From Scytalidium lignicola (Eukaryota; Ascomycota; Leotiomycetes), in assembly GCA_002812745.2 (NCBI GenBank), contig NCSJ02000152.1, positions 1 through 64,000 on the forward strand: DNA of 64,000 bases. The letters are read 5' to 3'. The position numbers and the translations under genes are program-made. Of the stretch, positions 60,410 to 64,000 are shown in pieces (the stretch's first letter is position 1; every line of letters starts with the position of its first letter). The notes under the pieces are model-generated. The model saw only the letters and a list, made by a program, of their open reading frames with translations, was not told where the DNA came from and made no database searches.

Positions 60410-63400
60410 CTTCTTGGCTAGTTGTTCATCCTATGTTCTACTGAACTGCTCATCTGCTCTCTTGGATAATGCTAGCTTCTAAATGCGTCTCAACTCCTCA
60501 GCGAGTTGGAGACCGTCAGTCAACTCGCTTTTGGATAATATGGGACTTTTGGTTATATGGGAAAAGGATCGGACGTTTTGGAATTGAATGATGATCCTGA
60601 GTGTTGGGGAGGTGGACTGGGGAAATTTTTGGGTTGAAAAAGTATAGAGTGTGGAGGACAAGTTGTATGTTTGTTTGCTTTTAGATCTCCTTAAAATCGC
60701 TCACCGACAAAAAAAGTGTAATGTTTTGAAATTTATCCTTGGGTGTTAGCTTCCTTTCTCTGCGTGCAGTAGGTATATTTGATTCGTTATGTGTATCTTC
60801 TCGCTCTCATCTTAAGCCTTGCCGAATGTTGAGATCTTGGAGTTTGAGCTATAAGTAAACAAGAGTTGTCTTCTAAAGACTCGTCCTGTATAAGCCGCTT
60901 TATATGAAGAAGATGCCTGGCACGCCTAGGTGGCAGGGCAGATCAAGAAGGCCGCCGGATCAGCAACGGGCCGTCGTGAAACTGATCAGACCCATCTGAC
61001 CTATTTTCCCTTCTCACCATTCACTTCTATTCCTTTCCTTTCTCTTTGTTTTTTGTTTTTCTCAGACCTTGCATTCTTAAATTCAACTAAATGGGATTAA
61101 AGGCTGTCGAACTACGGAGCATACTGGAGTAGCGATATCAGGAGAAGTACTCCCGTGAAACCTGATTAGCATGGACTTTGCCTGCGCCTAGCCAAAGCTA
61201 TTGGATATCCTATACAGATATTTTGAAAGCTAATATTAAGTTTCAATCAGACATTCTCTTGTTTTCTTATCTTGCTTTGATTGATACCACTGCCAATTTT
61301 ACGAGAAGATGCAAGATTAATGTAAATTCTTGAGCTGATAATATCATCAACTTCGGAAATATACCATGACACACATACCGGAACCGGAAACGGAACCTTC
61401 AGAGAGGAGACGTTCAAATAAATAGCTTACAGATAGAAGCATAGAAATAAGTTATAAAATGAAAGAAAGTTCTCTTCTTCCAGGAAATTCGCCGCACCTA
61501 CAAAATGAAAAGATGGATTCACCCCATTTTCCAATGACACCCTGATATAGGAGGCTTCACACATCCAGATTTAGCGACGAAATACTCCTGGGTAAACTAA
61601 TTATCATTAACGGAAAACGAAAAGCAGGTATTGAAATCGAAGTCTATAAATTCAAAATATTGTCTTTTAAGAAGGATTCAACAATAAGGAGCAATGGTAT
61701 TCTTACACAGTAACTGACTCTTCAACAAATCGTGGTACAGAGTAGCAGTTCTGAGATCCATCTGTCCATCTAGTTTACCGGTATTTCATCTCCTGGAATA
61801 GAGAAGCTGTGATCAAGTTCAACATTTAGAGACGAAGCTTCAGCGTACCATTAGGTGCAAAATACCAGGTGAGGGCAACTAGGAATAGATGAGACTCTGA
61901 CCATCGACAAAAGAGGCATTGGATAATCAAAAAGAGCAAATTTAGCCAAAGGAAATCAACAATCCAGAGCTTCAAGATACTAATACCGGAGATAAAGTGC
62001 TTTATCTCAAATCATGGGGTTGACAATACTCAACAGGTGACAGCTCTCTGTACAAAGAAGGATGTCATGTCAACATCGGATAGGAAAGCTTAAAAAGGAC
62101 TAGGCATAAAGTCTCCAACTTTGTTGTGGTAGATCTTCAGCTGGGGTCAGAGCTGTTAAACTCTCATTTGAGAACGAGAACTTGGGATTTGGAAAGAAGG
62201 GGGCATGTTTACCTGCAGGTCAACGCCTAGCTTGAACCCTTAAGATCGGTTGAGATAATGCAGTTGTGAGTTCTAAGAAACGAGAAGCCAATTAGATGAA
62301 CACAGGCTATGTGGATGGAAGTCACCTCGGATGAATGAGGAACCTGTGAGAGAGGATTTCAATATGTCCTTGTGACTGAGTGGAGACAAATTATGGCGCA
62401 ATGTGCACACCCGGATGAGCCGACCCCAGCAACAACCTGGAATTACTTTTGGCAGGATACTTGAGATCAGGCTTCATGGGTGGTTTTGACAGTCCAATGC
62501 CATAGCGTACTGCGCAAAAATATCGGAGAATTCTAACGTTCCTAGAACCATCAATCCCAAGGATTTGAGAGATGAAGGTGCACTCGATACATCAATAAGT
62601 ATTCTGCTCTATTAAGCAAGTCTCAAGCATTGCTAATGGTTACACCGCCGCACCGGATACCCAACCCCTGAATACTGACAAAGGAACTCTAATCAAGGCT
62701 TGGAAGATATCCAACGGGTGTCCTGCCTGATATATGGGTCAATGGGCAATATTTAAGCATGACTCGTGATGAGGCGTTCTAACTCTGGAAGCAGCATAGC
62801 ACAACATTCAAATCATTCACATTAGGCACTTGACCTCTTTTCTATCTTCTCATTTCAGTTTATACTCGCTTTATTCATAAGCCCAAATCCTCAATTAGAT
62901 GGTTTGGACTCCGTTTGGACTCTACCACCTTACTTCTAGAAACCCACTCACAAGCCAATCACAAATGCAACTCCACTTTGGGGCATTTCGGCTTGTAACA
63001 CTTATTACACAGGGCAAAATCCAATTCCTTGTTGGAGCTAATCTCTGGGGTATTTTTGAATGCTGACTTATGCGGGATACATGGAGACACGAATTTTAAG
63101 GTGAAATAGTACATTGTTGTGGACGGACTCGAGCTTAACCGCGGGAAGTTACGTAAGTACATGAAGCCACACTTTGAATATCAACACCGTTTCAAAACAA
63201 TGTGTCATTACTACTACTCACCGCACTACTGTGCCAAACCCGTGGTAACACGATTTGACGGGAATGTCGGAGTGAAGTGGATATAGAGTCGTTTAGCGCA
63301 AANGGGGGGGATTTCATCCCCGCATTGGTACCAACCACGTTACAGTACTGGTATCACCATTTGCCGAAACTGAGGAAAGGACTGCTACGAAGAAATGGAG

Positions 63401-64000
63401 CAAAAAACCTGGAGTAAGAGTGCAGGATACTGATGTTATGTTACAGAGGTAGGACGTCTTCATTTCTGAATTCTTCTGCTGATCGTTGGCAACTTTAGAA
63501 TTTTCAGGATGGACGATCTGCTTTTCAGCCAAGCCGGAACGGATCTAACAGGATGCAGCCCAGTAATAAATTCGCCGATGGCATCCCTGTGCGGCTTTTG
63601 GTGCGAGATTTTTCTCTGGTTCCGAAGCTGGGTTTCAACCCAAAAGCACTAGATAATGAGGGGACCTAGAGGCTAGAGCTGTCTCTTTTACTTGATATTT
63701 ACTGTGCTGCGACTACACGTACCCTGGCGTGTCACCGTGTCTGGCCATTGTCGCTTGGCGAGGTCGGAAAGCTTTCGGAAGGAAGCCACTCGACATTTAT
63801 TGCTATACTTACCGTATTCAGGAAGAACGTCTTATTTAGAGTTTTGCGCTTTCCCCACAGCCCGAGCTTCCTAGAATAGGCAGGTGGTTTGTGCCCCTTG
63901 AAAGTTGATGCTGATGTACTGTAAAACTGGACTAACGTCAGACTGGCATTTCTTTCGAATATCTCACATCTAGCTTATGGGATGCTTACTGTACTGTGTG
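60410..64000. other. 3.6-kb region without recognisable genes
   Basis: Normal base composition but no open frame with a domain or intron-exon pattern I recognise. Small frames at 62959-63162, 63314-63532 and 63692-63874 are unremarkable. An N precedes a G run at about 63303. Could hold regulatory DNA or a non-coding transcript; nothing in the sequence demonstrates one. Confidence 0.55.

Overview
The window looks like nuclear DNA of a filamentous ascomycete (Pezizomycotina). The genes have short GT-AG introns (mostly 47-110 bp), fungal-only protein families occur, and ordinary gene-bearing DNA alternates with long, extremely AT-rich blocks of dead retrotransposons that carry the marks of repeat-induced point mutation (RIP). 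A Leotiomycete-type host is a guess from overall feel, not something the sequence proves. Scattered single N bases mark an imperfect draft assembly. I found no CRISPR array, rRNA or tRNA gene.

Region 1 (1-29 kb) is an accessory, metabolism-rich segment mixing intact genes and relics. Intact models, with exons rebuilt from splice sites and family alignment, are: a Zn-dependent N-carbamoyl-L-amino-acid hydrolase/beta-ureidopropionase-type M20 amidohydrolase (5307-6797, minus); a divergently transcribed UNC93-like MFS protein (7596-9266, plus); a FAD aromatic-ring monooxygenase (12214-14009, minus); a TauD/TfdA dioxygenase (15373-16233, minus), divergent from a Dal5-type anion:cation MFS permease (17190-18787, plus); a secreted type-B carboxylesterase (19996-21921, minus); and a secreted alpha-carbonic-anhydrase-like protein (28070-28999, minus). 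Relics between them are a medium-chain alcohol dehydrogenase, a SAM methyltransferase fragment, an alpha/beta-hydrolase fragment, a second carbamoylase, a Dal5-type transporter fragment and the 3' end of a non-ribosomal peptide synthetase. GATA-factor sites lie in the shared promoters and upstream of the monooxygenase. I infer a nitrogen-scavenging catabolic island: import, de-esterification, ring hydroxylation, 2-oxoglutarate-dependent oxidation and carbamoyl hydrolysis.

Region 2 (about 29-47.8 kb) is a transposon graveyard: a 2.3-kb terminal-inverted-repeat element (31014-33321), a cluster of CCCGGGGGC palindromes (33.99-34.27 kb), the 3' end and LTR of a Ty1/Copia element (34.8-35.2 kb, minus), and a RIP-ruined Ty3/Gypsy element on the minus strand (LTRs at 37046-37289 and 45113-45347). 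A partial second Gypsy copy (45707-47387) is joined to the first through a non-RIPped 359-bp solo LTR of another family.

Region 3 (48-64 kb) is ordinary core-genome DNA with wide spacers: a GPI-anchored GH72 beta-1,3-glucanosyltransferase (48483-50146, minus), two conserved fungal proteins of unknown function (53489-54795 and 56362-58216, plus), a small highly acidic nuclear-type protein (59487-60409, plus), then about 3.6 kb without a recognisable gene.
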